Shown here piece by piece: positions 35,714 to 45,384 of a stretch of DNA of 64,000 bases. The stretch spans positions 62,001 to 126,000 of the forward strand of contig CAMCUB010000001.1 in NCBI GenBank assembly GCA_945878845.1. The letters are read 5' to 3'. Position numbers and translations under genes: made by a program. Under the pieces are notes generated by a model. The model made no database searches. It saw nothing but the letters and a program-made list of their open reading frames with translations, and had not been told where the DNA came from. This DNA is from Erythrobacter sanguineus. Its GTDB lineage: Bacteria > Pseudomonadota > Alphaproteobacteria > Sphingomonadales > Sphingomonadaceae. Positions within the stretch are counted from its first letter, which is position 1. Each line of letters opens with the position of its first letter.

Positions 35714-36936
35714 GAACGATAGTCCGCGTTGATCGCAATGTAGCCGTGGGTGAGATCGCAGGTCCACACGGTGGCGCGGCCTTTCGCGAGGCCGAGATCG
35801 ACCGCGATGTCGATCTCCTCGCCCTTCAGATGCGCGGCCACGGGGGCCTCATCATATTCCTCGACCGGCACGCCATTGCGAGCCGCCCACACGCCGCCGA
35901 ACGCGATCGAGAGCTTGTCGCGGTCGGCCGGTTCGCCCGCCTTGCCGACGGCCATGACGACGCGGCCCCAATTGGCGTCCTCGCCTGCAATCGCGGTCTT
36001 GACCAGCGGCGAGTTGGCGATGGCAAGGCCGACGCGGCGCGCGCTGTCATCGCTGACCGCGCCCGCAACCCGGATGGTGACGAATTTGCGCGCCCCCTCG
36101 CCGTCGCGCACCACCAGTTGCGCGAGGCTGCGGCAGACATCGGCGAGCGCGGCGGCGAAGGCGTCCGCGCCCGGGCTGTCCCAGCTTGCGATCCGCGCGT
36201 TGCCGGCCATGCCTGTCGCAAACACCATCACCGTGTCGCTGGTCGAGGTGTCGCCATCGACGGTGATGCAGCTGAAGGTCTGCGCATTGGCGCGTTCGAG
36301 CGCCTCTTGCAGAAACGCCGGGGCAACGTCGGCATCGGTGAAGATGTAGCCGAGCATGGTCGCCATGTCGGGGGCGATCATGCCCGACCCCTTGATGATC
36401 CCGGCGAGTTCGACGCGGGTGCCGCCGATCATCGCCGAGGCGCCTGCGCCCTTCGAAAAAGTGTCGGTGGTGCCGATGGCCTTGGCCGCATCATCCCAGC
36501 CGCAAGGCGCGGCGGTAAGCGCGGCGGCGATCCCGGCCTGCGCCTTGTCGATGGGCAGCGGCACGCCGATCACGCCGGTGGAGGAGACGAACACCTCGTC
36601 CAGCGAACAAGCCAGCGCCTCGGAGACCTGCGCCCGGATCGCCTCGACCGCGGCGCGTCCGCGCCAGCCGGTGAAGGCGTTGGAATTGCCCGCATTGACG
36701 ATCAGCGCCCGCGCGCGGCCGAGCTTGACCGCTTCGCGCCCGAGTTCGATTTCGGAGGAAGCGCAGGCGCTCTTGGTGAAGACGCCCGCGGCGGTGGTGC
36801 CTTCGGCGAGCTCGGCGAAGGTCAGGTCGCAGCGGTCCCACGTCTTGTAGCGCGCCCGCGCCACGCGAAGGGTGACGCCCGCGATCGGCGGCAGTTCGGG
36901 GAAGGGGCGGGCGAGGGGCGAGGGATCGATCTGCAT
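35710..36936 (-). CDS. argJ: bifunctional glutamate N-acetyltransferase / amino-acid acetyltransferase
   Basis: Arginine biosynthesis: transfers acetyl from N-acetylornithine to glutamate, and often also uses acetyl-CoA. 408 residues. The self-cleavage site and Thr nucleophile are in SGMIAPDMATMLGYIFTDA. N-terminal FTKSACASSEIELGR and NAGNSNAFTGWRG, and C-terminal AVDLGLAKGRATVWTCDLTH, ending HGYIAINADYRS, are all ArgJ blocks. Co-transcribed with the downstream phosphatase through the GTGA overlap. Confidence 0.96.
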   Translation of the reverse strand: MQIDPSPLARPFPELPPIAGVTLRVARARYKTWDRCDLTFAELAEGTTAAGVFTKSACASSEIELGREAVKLGRARALIVNAGNSNAFTGWRGRAAVEAIRAQVSEALACSLDEVFVSSTGVIGVPLPIDKAQAGIAAALTAAPCGWDDAAKAIGTTDTFSKGAGASAMIGGTRVELAGIIKGSGMIAPDMATMLGYIFTDADVAPAFLQEALERANAQTFSCITVDGDTSTSDTVMVFATGMAGNARIASWDSPGADAFAAALADVCRSLAQLVVRDGEGARKFVTIRVAGAVSDDSARRVGLAIANSPLVKTAIAGEDANWGRVVMAVGKAGEPADRDKLSIAFGGVWAARNGVPVEEYDEAPVAAHLKGEEIDIAVDLGLAKGRATVWTCDLTHGYIAINADYRS

Positions 36937-37067
36937 GGGTCACGCCCGTAATGTCCAAACCTGCGCGCTGCAATCACAGGCGTTCGCGCGCTTCGATTAA
37001 GCTCTCGCACAGCTTATCGCGCTATGGCGGTGGACGAATTGGCACATAACCACTATCTGATCGGTTC

Positions 37068-37343
37068 ATGACCCGGCGTTTTCTTGCCCTTTTGGCCCTG
37101 CTGACCGGCCTTGTCGCTCTTGGCGGCACGGCGCAGGCGTCGTTGGCCGAAGCGCTGGCATGTTCCGCAAGCGTCGTTGCAGCGAGCGGGGACGAGCGGG
37201 CGGCGAGCGAAAGCGTCGCCGCGCAGCCTGCGCCCGCCACGATCAGCGCCACCCGCGCGGCCGAATGCGAATGCCCGGCCCCGCCGGTGCCGGAATCGCT
37301 GCGCCTGCCGGTCTTGATGGGGATCGAGCGCGCCTTCGAATAG
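37068..37343 (+). CDS. small exported protein, 91 aa
   Basis: A signal peptide (FLALLALLTGLVALGGTAQA, residues 5-24) followed by an alanine-rich mature part with two Cys two residues apart (AAECECPAPPVPE) near the C-terminus. ATG at 37068, promoter side facing argJ. Similar small proteins precede secA in some sphingomonads, but I do not recognise a named family. Confidence 0.65.
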   Translation: MTRRFLALLALLTGLVALGGTAQASLAEALACSASVVAASGDERAASESVAAQPAPATISATRAAECECPAPPVPESLRLPVLMGIERAFE

Positions 37344-37472
37344 GCGCTTTGCTCGCACACTCCCGAATTCCCGCGCGCCGCGCCCTCCCGAGGGCCGCGC
37401 GCAATCCCCGCACAGATACGCAAGCTCCCGCATTATTCGCGGCGGTTGCACCCGAATCAAAGGCCTACACCC

Positions 37473-40238
37473 ATGTTCTCTTCCGTCATCAAATCCGTCT
37501 TCGGCTCGGCCAACGAGCGTTATATCAAGGCTGCGCGCAAGGTCGTTGACCAGATCAACGCGCTCGAGCCGCAGATTCAGGCGCTCTCGGACGCGGAGTT
37601 GCAGGGCCAGACCGACAAGCTGCGCGGCCTCATCGATAACGGCGCCAAGCTCGACGACATCCTCCCCGAAGCCTTCGCCACAGTGCGCGAGGCTTCGGTG
37701 CGCGTGTTCGGGATGCGCCACTTCGATGTGCAGCTGATCGGCGGCCTCGTGCTCCACCGCGGCGAGATCGCCGAAATGCGCACCGGTGAGGGCAAGACCC
37801 TGATGGCGACGCTGGCGGTCTATCTCAATGCGCTCGAAGGCAAGGGCGTCCACGTCGTCACCGTCAACGATTACCTCGCCCGCCGCGATGCCGAGGAGAT
37901 GGGCAAGCTCTACAACTGGCTTGGCCTCTCGGTGGGCGTGATCGTCCCCGGCATGCCCGAGGAATACAAGCGCGACGGCTACAACGCCGACATCACCTAC
38001 GGCACCAACAACGAATTCGGCTTCGATTACCTGCGCGACAACATGAAGCACTCGCGCGGCGAGATGGCCCAGCGGCCGTTCAACTTCGCGATCGTTGACG
38101 AGGTGGACTCGATCCTGATCGACGAGGCGCGCACCCCGCTGATCATCTCCGGGCCCACGGAAGACAAGTCGGAACTCTACGTCCAGCTCGATCAGGTCGC
38201 GCGCGAGATTCCGGTCGAATGGCTCGACATCGACGAGAAGGTGAAGCGCGTCCAGCTCACCGAAGAGGGGCTTGAAGAGGTTGAGCAGCTGCTGCTCGCC
38301 AAGGGCTTGCTTGCAAGCGAGAACCTCTATGACGCGCTCAACACCCAGGTCGTTCACCACTTGGATCAGGCGCTGGTCGCCAACTTCGCCCGCAAGCGTG
38401 ACACCGACTACATCGTCAAGGACGGCAAGGTCATCATCATCGACGAGTTCACCGGCCGCATGATGGACGGCCGCCGCTGGTCGAACGGCCTCCACCAGGC
38501 GGTCGAGGCCAAGGAAGGCGTGCGGATCGAGCCGGAAAACCAGACGCTCGCCTCGATCACCTTCCAGAACTATTTCCGCATGTATCCCAAGCTCTCCGGC
38601 ATGACCGGCACCGCGGCGACCGAAGCGGCGGAATTCTGGGACATCTACAAGGTCGGCGTGGTCGAGATCCCGACCAACCTGCCGGTCGCGCGCCTCGATG
38701 AGGAGGACGAGTTCTACAAGAACACCGCCGATAAGTTCGGCGCCATCGCCAAGGCGATCCATGAAAAGCAGAAGATCGGCCAGCCGGTGCTGGTCGGCAC
38801 GGTCTCGATCGAGAAGTCCGAACTGCTCAGCGAATATCTCGACAAGGAAGGCGTGACACACTCGGTCCTCAATGCCCGCTTCCACGAACAGGAGGCCCGC
38901 ATCGTGGCGCAGGCAGGCCGCTACGGCGCGGTCACCATCGCCACCAACATGGCCGGCCGCGGGACCGACATCCAGCTCGGCGGCAATGTCGAATACCGCA
39001 TCCGCGACGAACTCGCCGAACTGCCCGAGGGGCCCGAGCGTGACGCGGCCATCCCCGCCATCCGCGCCGAAGTCGCCGAGGAAAAGGAGCGCGTGAAGGC
39101 GGCTGGCGGCCTGTTCGTGCTCGGCACCGAGCGCCACGAAAGCCGCCGCATCGACAACCAGCTGCGCGGCCGTTCGGGCCGTCAGGGCGACCCGGGCCTG
39201 TCGCGCTTCTACCTGTGCCTCGAGGACGATCTGCTGCGCATCTTCGGCCCCGACACGCTGTTCTCCAAGATGATGAAGTCGAACCTCGCGGACGGCGAGG
39301 CGATCGGCTCCAAGTGGCTGTCGAAGGCGATCGAGACCGCGCAGAAGAAGGTCGAGGCGCGCAACTACGACATGCGCAAGCAGGTCGTGCAGTACGACGA
39401 CGTGATGAACGACCAGCGCAAGGTGGTCTACGAACAGCGCGCCGAGATCATGGACAGCGAAGCGGTCGACGATGTGGTCGTTGACATGCGCCACGACACG
39501 ATCAACGCGCTGGTCGGCTCCGCGTGCCCGCCGGGCTCCTACCCCGAACAGTGGGACATCGAGACCCTCAAGGCGCGCACCGAGGAAATCTTCGGCTTCC
39601 AGCCGGCCTATGACGAATGGCTCGCCGAGGACGAGGTCGAGCCGCAGCTGCTCGAAGAGAAGCTTCGCGATCTCACCGACCAGATGATGGACGCCAAGAT
39701 GGGCGAACAGGATCACGGGATCTGGCGGATGGTCGAAAAGGACGTGCTGCTGCGCCAGCTCGACCATCACTGGAAGGAGCACCTCTCCACCCTCGACGCG
39801 CTGCGTCAGGTGATCTGGATGCGCGGCATGGCGCAGAAGCAGCCGATCAACGAATACAAGCAGGAAGCCTTCGTCTTGTTCGAGACGATGCTCGACACCC
39901 TGCGCGAGGAGGTCACCAAGATCCTGTTCCGCGCCGAGCTGCGCTTCGAACAGCCCGCGGTGCAGACGCTGCCCGAACTGCCCGATTTCCTAACCGGACA
40001 TATCGATCCGCTGACCGGGCTCGACGATTCGGCCGACGGCGACGGGTCGGAAAGCCGCGCGCAGCTGTTCGGCTCGCTGGCAGGGGCCCCGGGTGCGGAA
40101 TTTGGCCCCGGCGGCGCGGCAGCGGGGACCGACCCCTATGCCAACCTTGGCCTCAGCCGCAACGCGGCCTGCCCCTGCGGCAGCGGGCAGAAGTACAAGC
40201 ATTGCCACGGCGCCCTGCCGTCGCGCGCGCAGGTGTAA
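37473..40238 (+). CDS. secA: preprotein translocase ATPase SecA
   Basis: 921-residue motor of the Sec pathway. Walker A is [23 protein letters not shown] motif [32 protein letters not shown] and [12 protein letters not shown] are helicase motifs of NBD2. The C-terminal zinc region is [14 protein letters not shown], intact, which binds SecB. The start at 37473 ([15 protein letters not shown]) is the usual SecA beginning. Confidence 0.98.
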   Translation: MFSSVIKSVFGSANERYIKAARKVVDQINALEPQIQALSDAELQGQTDKLRGLIDNGAKLDDILPEAFATVREASVRVFGMRHFDVQLIGGLVLHRGEIAEMRTGEGKTLMATLAVYLNALEGKGVHVVTVNDYLARRDAEEMGKLYNWLGLSVGVIVPGMPEEYKRDGYNADITYGTNNEFGFDYLRDNMKHSRGEMAQRPFNFAIVDEVDSILIDEARTPLIISGPTEDKSELYVQLDQVAREIPVEWLDIDEKVKRVQLTEEGLEEVEQLLLAKGLLASENLYDALNTQVVHHLDQALVANFARKRDTDYIVKDGKVIIIDEFTGRMMDGRRWSNGLHQAVEAKEGVRIEPENQTLASITFQNYFRMYPKLSGMTGTAATEAAEFWDIYKVGVVEIPTNLPVARLDEEDEFYKNTADKFGAIAKAIHEKQKIGQPVLVGTVSIEKSELLSEYLDKEGVTHSVLNARFHEQEARIVAQAGRYGAVTIATNMAGRGTDIQLGGNVEYRIRDELAELPEGPERDAAIPAIRAEVAEEKERVKAAGGLFVLGTERHESRRIDNQLRGRSGRQGDPGLSRFYLCLEDDLLRIFGPDTLFSKMMKSNLADGEAIGSKWLSKAIETAQKKVEARNYDMRKQVVQYDDVMNDQRKVVYEQRAEIMDSEAVDDVVVDMRHDTINALVGSACPPGSYPEQWDIETLKARTEEIFGFQPAYDEWLAEDEVEPQLLEEKLRDLTDQMMDAKMGEQDHGIWRMVEKDVLLRQLDHHWKEHLSTLDALRQVIWMRGMAQKQPINEYKQEAFVLFETMLDTLREEVTKILFRAELRFEQPAVQTLPELPDFLTGHIDPLTGLDDSADGDGSESRAQLFGSLAGAPGAEFGPGGAAAGTDPYANLGLSRNAACPCGSGQKYKHCHGALPSRAQV

Positions 40239-40267
40239 ACCCGGCTGCGGTGGCGGGAGACTGATCG

Positions 40268-41023
40268 ATGATCGGCGCAGTCCCCGTGCTGCTCGCACTC
40301 GCCTTCGCGGTGACGGCGCTGCTCTATGCCAGCGTCGGCTTCGGCGGCGGGTCGACCTATTCGGCGCTGCTGGCGATCTCGGGGCTCGATTACCGGCTGC
40401 TGCCGCTGGTGAGCCTTGCCTGTAATATCGTGGTGGTGACGGGCGGGAGCATCCGCTTTGCCCGCGCTGGTATCACCCCGTGGAAGAAGGCGCTGGTGAT
40501 CGTGGCGCTCGGCGCGCCGATGAGTTTTCTTGGCGGGCTGACCCCGATCAAGGAGGCGACCTTCCTGACGCTGCTCGGCGCCAGTCTGGTGCTGACCGCG
40601 CTGACGATGCTGATCCCGGTGCGCGAGAACGGCGAGGGCGGGCCGACGCGCTTTGCCCGCTTCATGCCGCTCGCCGCCGCGCCGCTCGGCTATTTCGCCG
40701 GGCTGGTGGGGATCGGCGGTGGGATTTTCCTCGCGCCCCTGTTGCACCTTTCGCGCTGGCACGAAGCGCGCGGGATCGCCGCGACCGCGAGCCTGTTCAT
40801 CCTCGTCAATTCGCTGTTCGGCCTGGCCGGGCAGATGGTGAAGAACGGCCCCGGCCTGCTGGGCGCGGCGCTGGGAGCCTCGCTGCCGCTGCTGATCGCG
40901 GTGGTGGTTGGCGGGCAGATCGGAAGCCTCTTTGCTGCGCGCCTGCTGCCGCCCAAGTGGATCCGCTGGCTGACCGCGCTGCTAGTCGGCGTGGTGGGGG
41001 TGCGATTGCTGGTAGGCGTTTAG
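40268..41023 (+). CDS. TauE/SafE-family membrane protein (sulfite exporter-like)
   Basis: 251 residues with about seven to eight membrane segments in two half-repeats: GFGGGSTYSALLAISGL in the first half and VGIGGGIFLAPLLHLSRW in the second, the two TauE/SafE signatures. Positively charged loops fit an inner-membrane transporter. Members export sulfite, sulfoacetate or taurine-derived anions; substrate not determined. It converges with a YeeE-type gene 12 bases away. Confidence 0.88.
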   Translation: MIGAVPVLLALAFAVTALLYASVGFGGGSTYSALLAISGLDYRLLPLVSLACNIVVVTGGSIRFARAGITPWKKALVIVALGAPMSFLGGLTPIKEATFLTLLGASLVLTALTMLIPVRENGEGGPTRFARFMPLAAAPLGYFAGLVGIGGGIFLAPLLHLSRWHEARGIAATASLFILVNSLFGLAGQMVKNGPGLLGAALGASLPLLIAVVVGGQIGSLFAARLLPPKWIRWLTALLVGVVGVRLLVGV

Positions 41024-41035
41024 GCGCGGCGGCGC

Positions 41036-41980
41036 TTACGCCCCCATCGGCACGGCTTGCCGCCGGTTCAGCAGCGCGAGTGTGAGAGTCGCGGCAAAGC
41101 TCGCATAGCCCACCAGCAGGTTGGGGAGCAGCAGCGGCACGCCGGTGAACAGCATCGCGTCATTGCCTCCCGGCACCAGCGTCGCGCCAGCGCCCATCAG
41201 CAGTCCGCCCGCCAGCGCGCTGAGCCATTGCCGCACGCTGCCTGCTCGGAAGCGGAAGGTGCCGCCGATCACGGTGGCTGCCGTCATCCCCGCAAGCAGC
41301 GCCGCAAGGCCGAACATCGCGCCCAGCTCCCAGCTCTCGCCATAAGCGATGCCCGCGATGCGGCTGGTGTAGACCCATTGCCGGTCAGCTGCGAACAGCA
41401 GCCCCGAGGCGGTCCCGACCACGCCCATCGCGATCAGCGGCGACCAGCCGCCCTTAAGGCGTTTCCAGCCGATCCGCCGGTAGATATAGGTCGCAGCCAG
41501 CCCACCCACCGTGCCGCCCAGCGTCAGCGCCAGCACCACATGACCGGTGAGCGCCGAGGGCACCGGCGCGCGGGCCGGGAGCATCAGCGCCGCGCTCGAC
41601 ATCTCGGGACCGAGCAGCAGCGCGGCAACGAACATCGCCGCAATCGCGCCCGCGCGCCACAGCTCGCCCTGCGTCAGCCCCGCCAGCAGCCCCATCGCGC
41701 AATTCCCGGCGAGCAAGGAGCCGAGCCCGAACAGCACGCCGCCCGCGACCGCAAGCGCGTCGGGCGCGGTGCCGAGTATCGTCATGAAGGGATTGGCGCC
41801 GAGCCACTCTGCCAGCCCCATCACCACCATCGCCGCTGACGCGGCGAGCGCGAAGCCCGCGAGCCGGTGCACCCGCCGCCGCTCGATCACCTCGCGAACG
41901 GCACGCACCATGCACACGCCCGCGCGCTGGCTGGCATAGCCGATCAGGAACATCAGCGCGGTGGTGAGTGCGACGGACAT
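41036..41980 (-). CDS. YeeE/YedE-family membrane protein (sulfur transport-like)
   Basis: 314 residues, about nine hydrophobic segments, starting MSVALTTALMFLIGYASQR. Conserved Cys motifs are RAGVCMVRAV near the N-terminus and LAGNCAMGLLAGL in the middle, as in DUF395/YeeE proteins, some of which carry thiosulfate through the membrane by cysteine relay. A third Cys context expected near the C-terminus is not evident. The open frame upstream of 41980 is disregarded. Confidence 0.82.
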   Translation of the reverse strand: MSVALTTALMFLIGYASQRAGVCMVRAVREVIERRRVHRLAGFALAASAAMVVMGLAEWLGANPFMTILGTAPDALAVAGGVLFGLGSLLAGNCAMGLLAGLTQGELWRAGAIAAMFVAALLLGPEMSSAALMLPARAPVPSALTGHVVLALTLGGTVGGLAATYIYRRIGWKRLKGGWSPLIAMGVVGTASGLLFAADRQWVYTSRIAGIAYGESWELGAMFGLAALLAGMTAATVIGGTFRFRAGSVRQWLSALAGGLLMGAGATLVPGGNDAMLFTGVPLLLPNLLVGYASFAATLTLALLNRRQAVPMGA

Positions 41981-42104
41981 GGGGCGAGGCTGTAACGGGT
42001 GTTTCGCGCAAGGCAATCGGGGGCAAATATTATCATATTTAAGTGCCAACGCGCGGAATTTGCGAGAACTTCGCAGCGAATCACGTCAGGCAAAGGCGCA
42101 CTGG

Positions 42105-42542
42105 ATGGAACGCGAAGATCAGTGCGGCGAGCCGGACTCGTCCCCCAACGAAGATCACGCTCTCTTCCCGGACCGCCGCCAGGCCCAGCGGCGGGGCATC
42201 GAGCTTGACGCCGACGTCGCGGATCCTTCGGGTTTCACTGTCGTCGCAAAGATCACCGAGATCTCGGAAGAAGGGTGCAGGATCCGCACTTTCTCGGCGC
42301 CCGCGCTTGATCGCGACTTGCTCCACACCATCAAGATCACCGGACTCGATCCGATCGACGCCTATGTGATCTGGACGAGCGAGGATGGTGCGGGGTTCGC
42401 CTTCAGCACGCCGCTCTATCCGGCGACGGTGCGCGGTCTGGTGACCAAATCGCTCTACGCCCGCCTAAGCCGCCGCCTCGCGCGCACCCGGCGCGACCCT
42501 GACGAACTCGGCACGCTCCCACCCTTTCCCTTCGAGGACTAG
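42105..42542 (+). CDS. PilZ-like domain protein
   Basis: 145 residues from the ATG at 42105. DRRQAQRRGIELDADVAD resembles the RxxxR c-di-GMP arm, and ITEISEEGCRIRTF stands where PilZ domains have (D/N)xSxxG, here with Glu for the acidic residue. The strand pattern IKITGLDPIDAYVIW and GAGFAFSTPLYPATV continues the beta barrel. c-di-GMP binding is plausible but the second motif is not canonical. The only gene between yeeE and the tRNA-Asn remnant. Confidence 0.7.
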   Translation: MEREDQCGEPDSSPNEDHALFPDRRQAQRRGIELDADVADPSGFTVVAKITEISEEGCRIRTFSAPALDRDLLHTIKITGLDPIDAYVIWTSEDGAGFAFSTPLYPATVRGLVTKSLYARLSRRLARTRRDPDELGTLPPFPFED

Positions 42543-42574
42543 GGCGCGTTTGCTACGGCGATGCTGTGCGGAAG

Positions 42575-42599
42575 AAATTGGCTTCCCGATTAGGATTCG
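42575..42599 (-). repeat. partial copy of tRNA-Asn 3' end (possible att site)
   Basis: Matches 43310-43334 with mismatches only at 42584 and 42590. It covers the T-arm 3' half, acceptor 3' strand and CCA of tRNA-Asn on the minus strand. Spacing between the copies is 735 bases. Confidence 0.75.
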
Positions 42600-42755
42600 C
42601 GTGCGGGTGCGTAGTGGTGTCCTATCCGCGCAAGATCATTCGTTTCCTCCATGAGCGGCAAATCAGTCACAGCCTAAAAGCCCTCACAAGGCGGCTGCGA
42701 TGCATGCAGGCGCAGGCCTAATCGCGTTGAGCCGGGTCTGGGGCAATTGTGGTGT

Positions 42756-42978
42756 GGGGCGGCACTAGGTGCCTCACTAGTATGCCGCCCCGCCCAGGAG
42801 CGGCACGGGGGTGTGCGCCACCGGGTTTACTGAAACCCCGGACGCTGGCTGGCGAGCCGAAGGTAGTACAATGGCTAGAACGGAGCCAATGCTTATAGGT
42901 CAAAACTATTGGAAACAGCTTGGCACGGGTCTGACAAGCTGTTTCCAGCCGCCACAGAGACCAAAAACCAAGGGCGGC
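42756..42978. ncRNA. hairpin-rich segment, possible structured RNA
   Basis: Four stems in 220 bases: GGGGCGGC-ACTAG / CTAGT-(2)-GCCGCCCC (42756-42791); CCGGGTTT / AAACCCCGG around 42831; GGAAACAGCTT / AAGCTGTTTCC with a 14-base loop (42911-42946); and GCCGCC / GGCGGC (42948-42978). Reading frames through it are poor. I compared it mentally with tmRNA, RNase P and 6S and found no match. Strand unknown. Confidence 0.35.
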
Positions 42979-43313
42979 ATTGTGTCCCTCTACCGACCCA
43001 GCAACGTTTAACGGCACAACATAGCAAGACAATACATCCATATGGATATTGCGAGAATGTGGGCGCGTGGTACTGGCCGATCCACACAATATCATTCGGG
43101 CCTACCAAGAGCGGGGGACTAGCTCCGGCTAGATGCAGTGGCGGGGCGGTTGCGCTGCGAGCGCAAACCTTGGCGCGTTGGGCTGGGGCTGGGGCTGGGT
43201 GCGTAGGGTGCGTTGTCTACGCGCCATCAAGCGGTAACATGTGGATTCCACTAAGGGTGGGCAGTAGTTCAGTAACCACGAAATCCCTGTTTTTCAACAC
43301 CTTATCTGGAAAA

Positions 43314-43389
43314 TTGGCTCCCCGAGTAGGATTCGAACCTACGGCCAAGTGATTAACAGTCACCTACTCTACCGCTGAGCTATCGGGGA
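43314..43389 (-). tRNA. tRNA-Asn (GTT)
   Basis: 76 bases with encoded CCA. Acceptor TCCCCGA / TCGGGGA, D-arm TAGCTCAGCGGTAGAGTA, anticodon loop CTGTTAA giving GTT, T-arm GTTCGAATC. Serves both Asn codons. Confidence 0.97.
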
Positions 43390-43590
43390 GCAACTCTTCC
43401 AAGCGGTCTAAGGAAGAGCGGAAGCGCGCCTATATGGGGGAGGGCGGGGGATTGCAAGGGGGTTTTGAACGACCTCCGGCATCATCCTCCGATCGGTCGC
43501 AAAGCGACCGCAAGCGCGAACGCGCGCCCGCAGCGGGCGCGGCTTGCCGCGCGTCTAGCGAGGAGCGCACGCCGGAGGGCGTGCGCAAAA

Positions 43591-44385
43591 CTAAGCAGTT
43601 ACGAACTGCTCCGCCACGATCCGCTCCTCGAGGCTCTGGCCGGGATCGAACAGCAGCGTCAGATCGCAGTCGCGCGCGATTTCGAGGCGCACCTCGGCGA
43701 TGTCGCGCAGTTCCTTCTGGTCGGCGACTGCGGCGACCGGGCGCTTGGCGGGGTCGAGCACCCGCAGCACGATCCTCATCCGGTCAGGCAAAATCGCCCC
43801 GCGCCAGCGCCGCGGGCGGAAGGGGCTGATCGGGGTGAGCGCCAGCATCTTGCTGTCGAGCGGCAGGATCGGCCCCTGCGCGCTGAGGTTGTAGGCGGTG
43901 GAGCCGGCGGGCGTTGCTACCAGCACCCCGTCGCACACCAGCTCGCGGATGCGCACCCGGTCACCCACGGTGACTTCGATCTTGGCGGTCTGGCGGGTCT
44001 CGCGCAGCAGCGAGATCTCGTTGATGGCAGACAGCACATGGGTCTCGCCGTCCTGCGTCAGCGCCTCGACGCGCAAGGGCGAGATCGTCCAGTGGCGCGC
44101 CTTGTTGACCTTGGTCGCGATCGCGGCGCGCTTGTCGTAGCGGTTCATCAGGAAGCCGACCGTGCCAAGGTTCATCCCGTAGGCCGGGATCACGCGGCCG
44201 GCATCGATCATCGCGTGGAGCACCTGGAGCATGTAGCCATCTCCGCCCAGAACCACCGCGGCATCCGCCTCCTCGAGCGGCACCCATGGCCCTTGCGCCA
44301 GCAAGGCTACGCGCGCTTCCTGAGCGCGATCCGTCTCCGAGGCCAGCAGCGCAAGGCGCTGGTAGGTTGGCCCAAGGCTCGCCAT
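43591..44385 (-). CDS. nadK: NAD kinase
   Basis: ATP-dependent phosphorylation of NAD to NADP. 264 residues. The catalytic GGDG motif is in AAVVLGGDGYMLQVLHAM, the NE/D motif in YGMNLGTVGFLMN, and the conserved GSTAYNLSAQGPILPLD block supplies NAD contacts. The start at 44385 (MASLGPTYQRLALLAS) gives the normal length. Divergent from the EAL-domain gene, and transcribed toward tRNA-Asn; the 200 bases after its stop (43390-43590) hold only GC-rich inverted repeats. Confidence 0.96.
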   Translation of the reverse strand: MASLGPTYQRLALLASETDRAQEARVALLAQGPWVPLEEADAAVVLGGDGYMLQVLHAMIDAGRVIPAYGMNLGTVGFLMNRYDKRAAIATKVNKARHWTISPLRVEALTQDGETHVLSAINEISLLRETRQTAKIEVTVGDRVRIRELVCDGVLVATPAGSTAYNLSAQGPILPLDSKMLALTPISPFRPRRWRGAILPDRMRIVLRVLDPAKRPVAAVADQKELRDIAEVRLEIARDCDLTLLFDPGQSLEERIVAEQFVTA

Positions 44386-44540
44386 TCTTCCCCCTCGGCA
44401 CCGCGCAAGCGGCGCAATTGTCAGTTATCCCCGGCGCCGTGCTACGCGGATGCCCTGATGTGCCATATCGGCTCGGATTGCAATTGATGCGAGGCAGCCT
44501 TGCGATCAAGGGTTAAGGGGGGCGGATAAAGAGGAAGGCA

Positions 44541-45374
44541 ATGGATCAGGGGCCCACATCGCTGCGCAGGCCAACCGTGCGCGGGCATCTGCCCGGGGTG
44601 CGCCCCGGGATGCTCGAGGCGGACCTGTTGCGCGCGCTCGATCGGCGCGAGATCGAGGTGTTGTTCCAGCCGCAATTCTCCTGCGTCACGGGCGCGCTGA
44701 CCGGCGCTGAGGCGCTGGCGCGCTGGCGGCACCCGACATTGGGCGCAATCGGCGCGCGGGATCTGTTCGCGGTGGCCGAGCGCGCGGCGCTGGTTGCGCC
44801 GCTCTCGCGCCACGTGGTCGCCCGCGCGCTCGAGGATGCGGCGACCTGGCCCGAGGGGCTGACGCTGTCGCTCAACATCACGCCTGAGGAACTGGGCGAC
44901 CCGCGCTTCGCCGCCGATTTCGCCGCGCTGATCGGCCGTTCGGAGATCGCGCCCCAGCGGCTGATGCTGGAGATCACCGAGGACCTGCTGCTGCGCAATC
45001 TTGCGCAGGCGGCCAGCGCGCTGAAGGCCCTGCGCGGCCTCGGCTTCTGCACCGCGCTCGATGATTTCGGCGCAGGCTTCTGCAATTTCCGCTATTTGCG
45101 CGAGCTTCCTCTCGACGCCTTGAAGCTCGACAAGGCGATGGTCGAGGGCGTCCCGGCCGACGCTACCGCGCTCGCGGTGCTGCGCGCGATCGTCGCGCTG
45201 GCGAAGGCGCTCGGCCTTGCGGTTTATGCCGAGGGGATCGAGGACGAGATCCAGCGCGCCGCGATCACCGCGGAAGGCTGCGACTACTGGCAGGGCTTCC
45301 TGCGCGCCCAGCCGATGCCGAGCGAGCAGGTGGTGGCGCTGTCACGCACCGCGCGCGGCATGGGCCACGGCTAG
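44541..45374 (+). CDS. EAL-domain protein, probable c-di-GMP phosphodiesterase
   Basis: 277 residues, almost entirely one EAL domain. The signature is GAEALARW; other metal and substrate residues are present: Asn in LNITPEEL, Glu in EITEDLLL, the Asp pair in LDDFGAGFCNF, Lys in LKLDKAMV, Glu in AEGIEDE and Gln in YWQGFLRA. All catalytic positions appear kept, so hydrolysis of c-di-GMP to pGpG is expected. There is no sensor or membrane segment. It converges with the ankyrin gene. Confidence 0.92.
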   Translation: MDQGPTSLRRPTVRGHLPGVRPGMLEADLLRALDRREIEVLFQPQFSCVTGALTGAEALARWRHPTLGAIGARDLFAVAERAALVAPLSRHVVARALEDAATWPEGLTLSLNITPEELGDPRFAADFAALIGRSEIAPQRLMLEITEDLLLRNLAQAASALKALRGLGFCTALDDFGAGFCNFRYLRELPLDALKLDKAMVEGVPADATALAVLRAIVALAKALGLAVYAEGIEDEIQRAAITAEGCDYWQGFLRAQPMPSEQVVALSRTARGMGHG

Positions 45375-45384
45375 CGCCGCCGGC

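Larger units (their letters stand above)
42543..43309. mobile_element. remnant of an element integrated at tRNA-Asn
   Basis: About 735 bases bounded by the tRNA-Asn 3' end (repeat at 43310-43334) and a partial copy of it (42575-42599, 23 of 25 bases identical). No ORF here looks coding on either strand, G+C is lower than around it, and there are at least four hairpins in 42750-42980. No integrase, relaxase or transposase is left. Reading as a decayed integrative element, or a hot-spot scar, is inference from the flanking repeat. Confidence 0.55.

Noticed and set aside
42718-43095. 125-codon minus-strand frame in the tRNA-Asn remnant
   Set aside because: No ribosome-binding site, odd residue usage, and it runs through all the hairpins; not conserved-looking.
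42720-43160. tmRNA, RNase P RNA or 6S RNA in the gene-poor segment
   Set aside because: No tag-peptide frame, no tRNA-like ends, no conserved P4 sequence of RNase P, and no long central bubble of 6S could be found.
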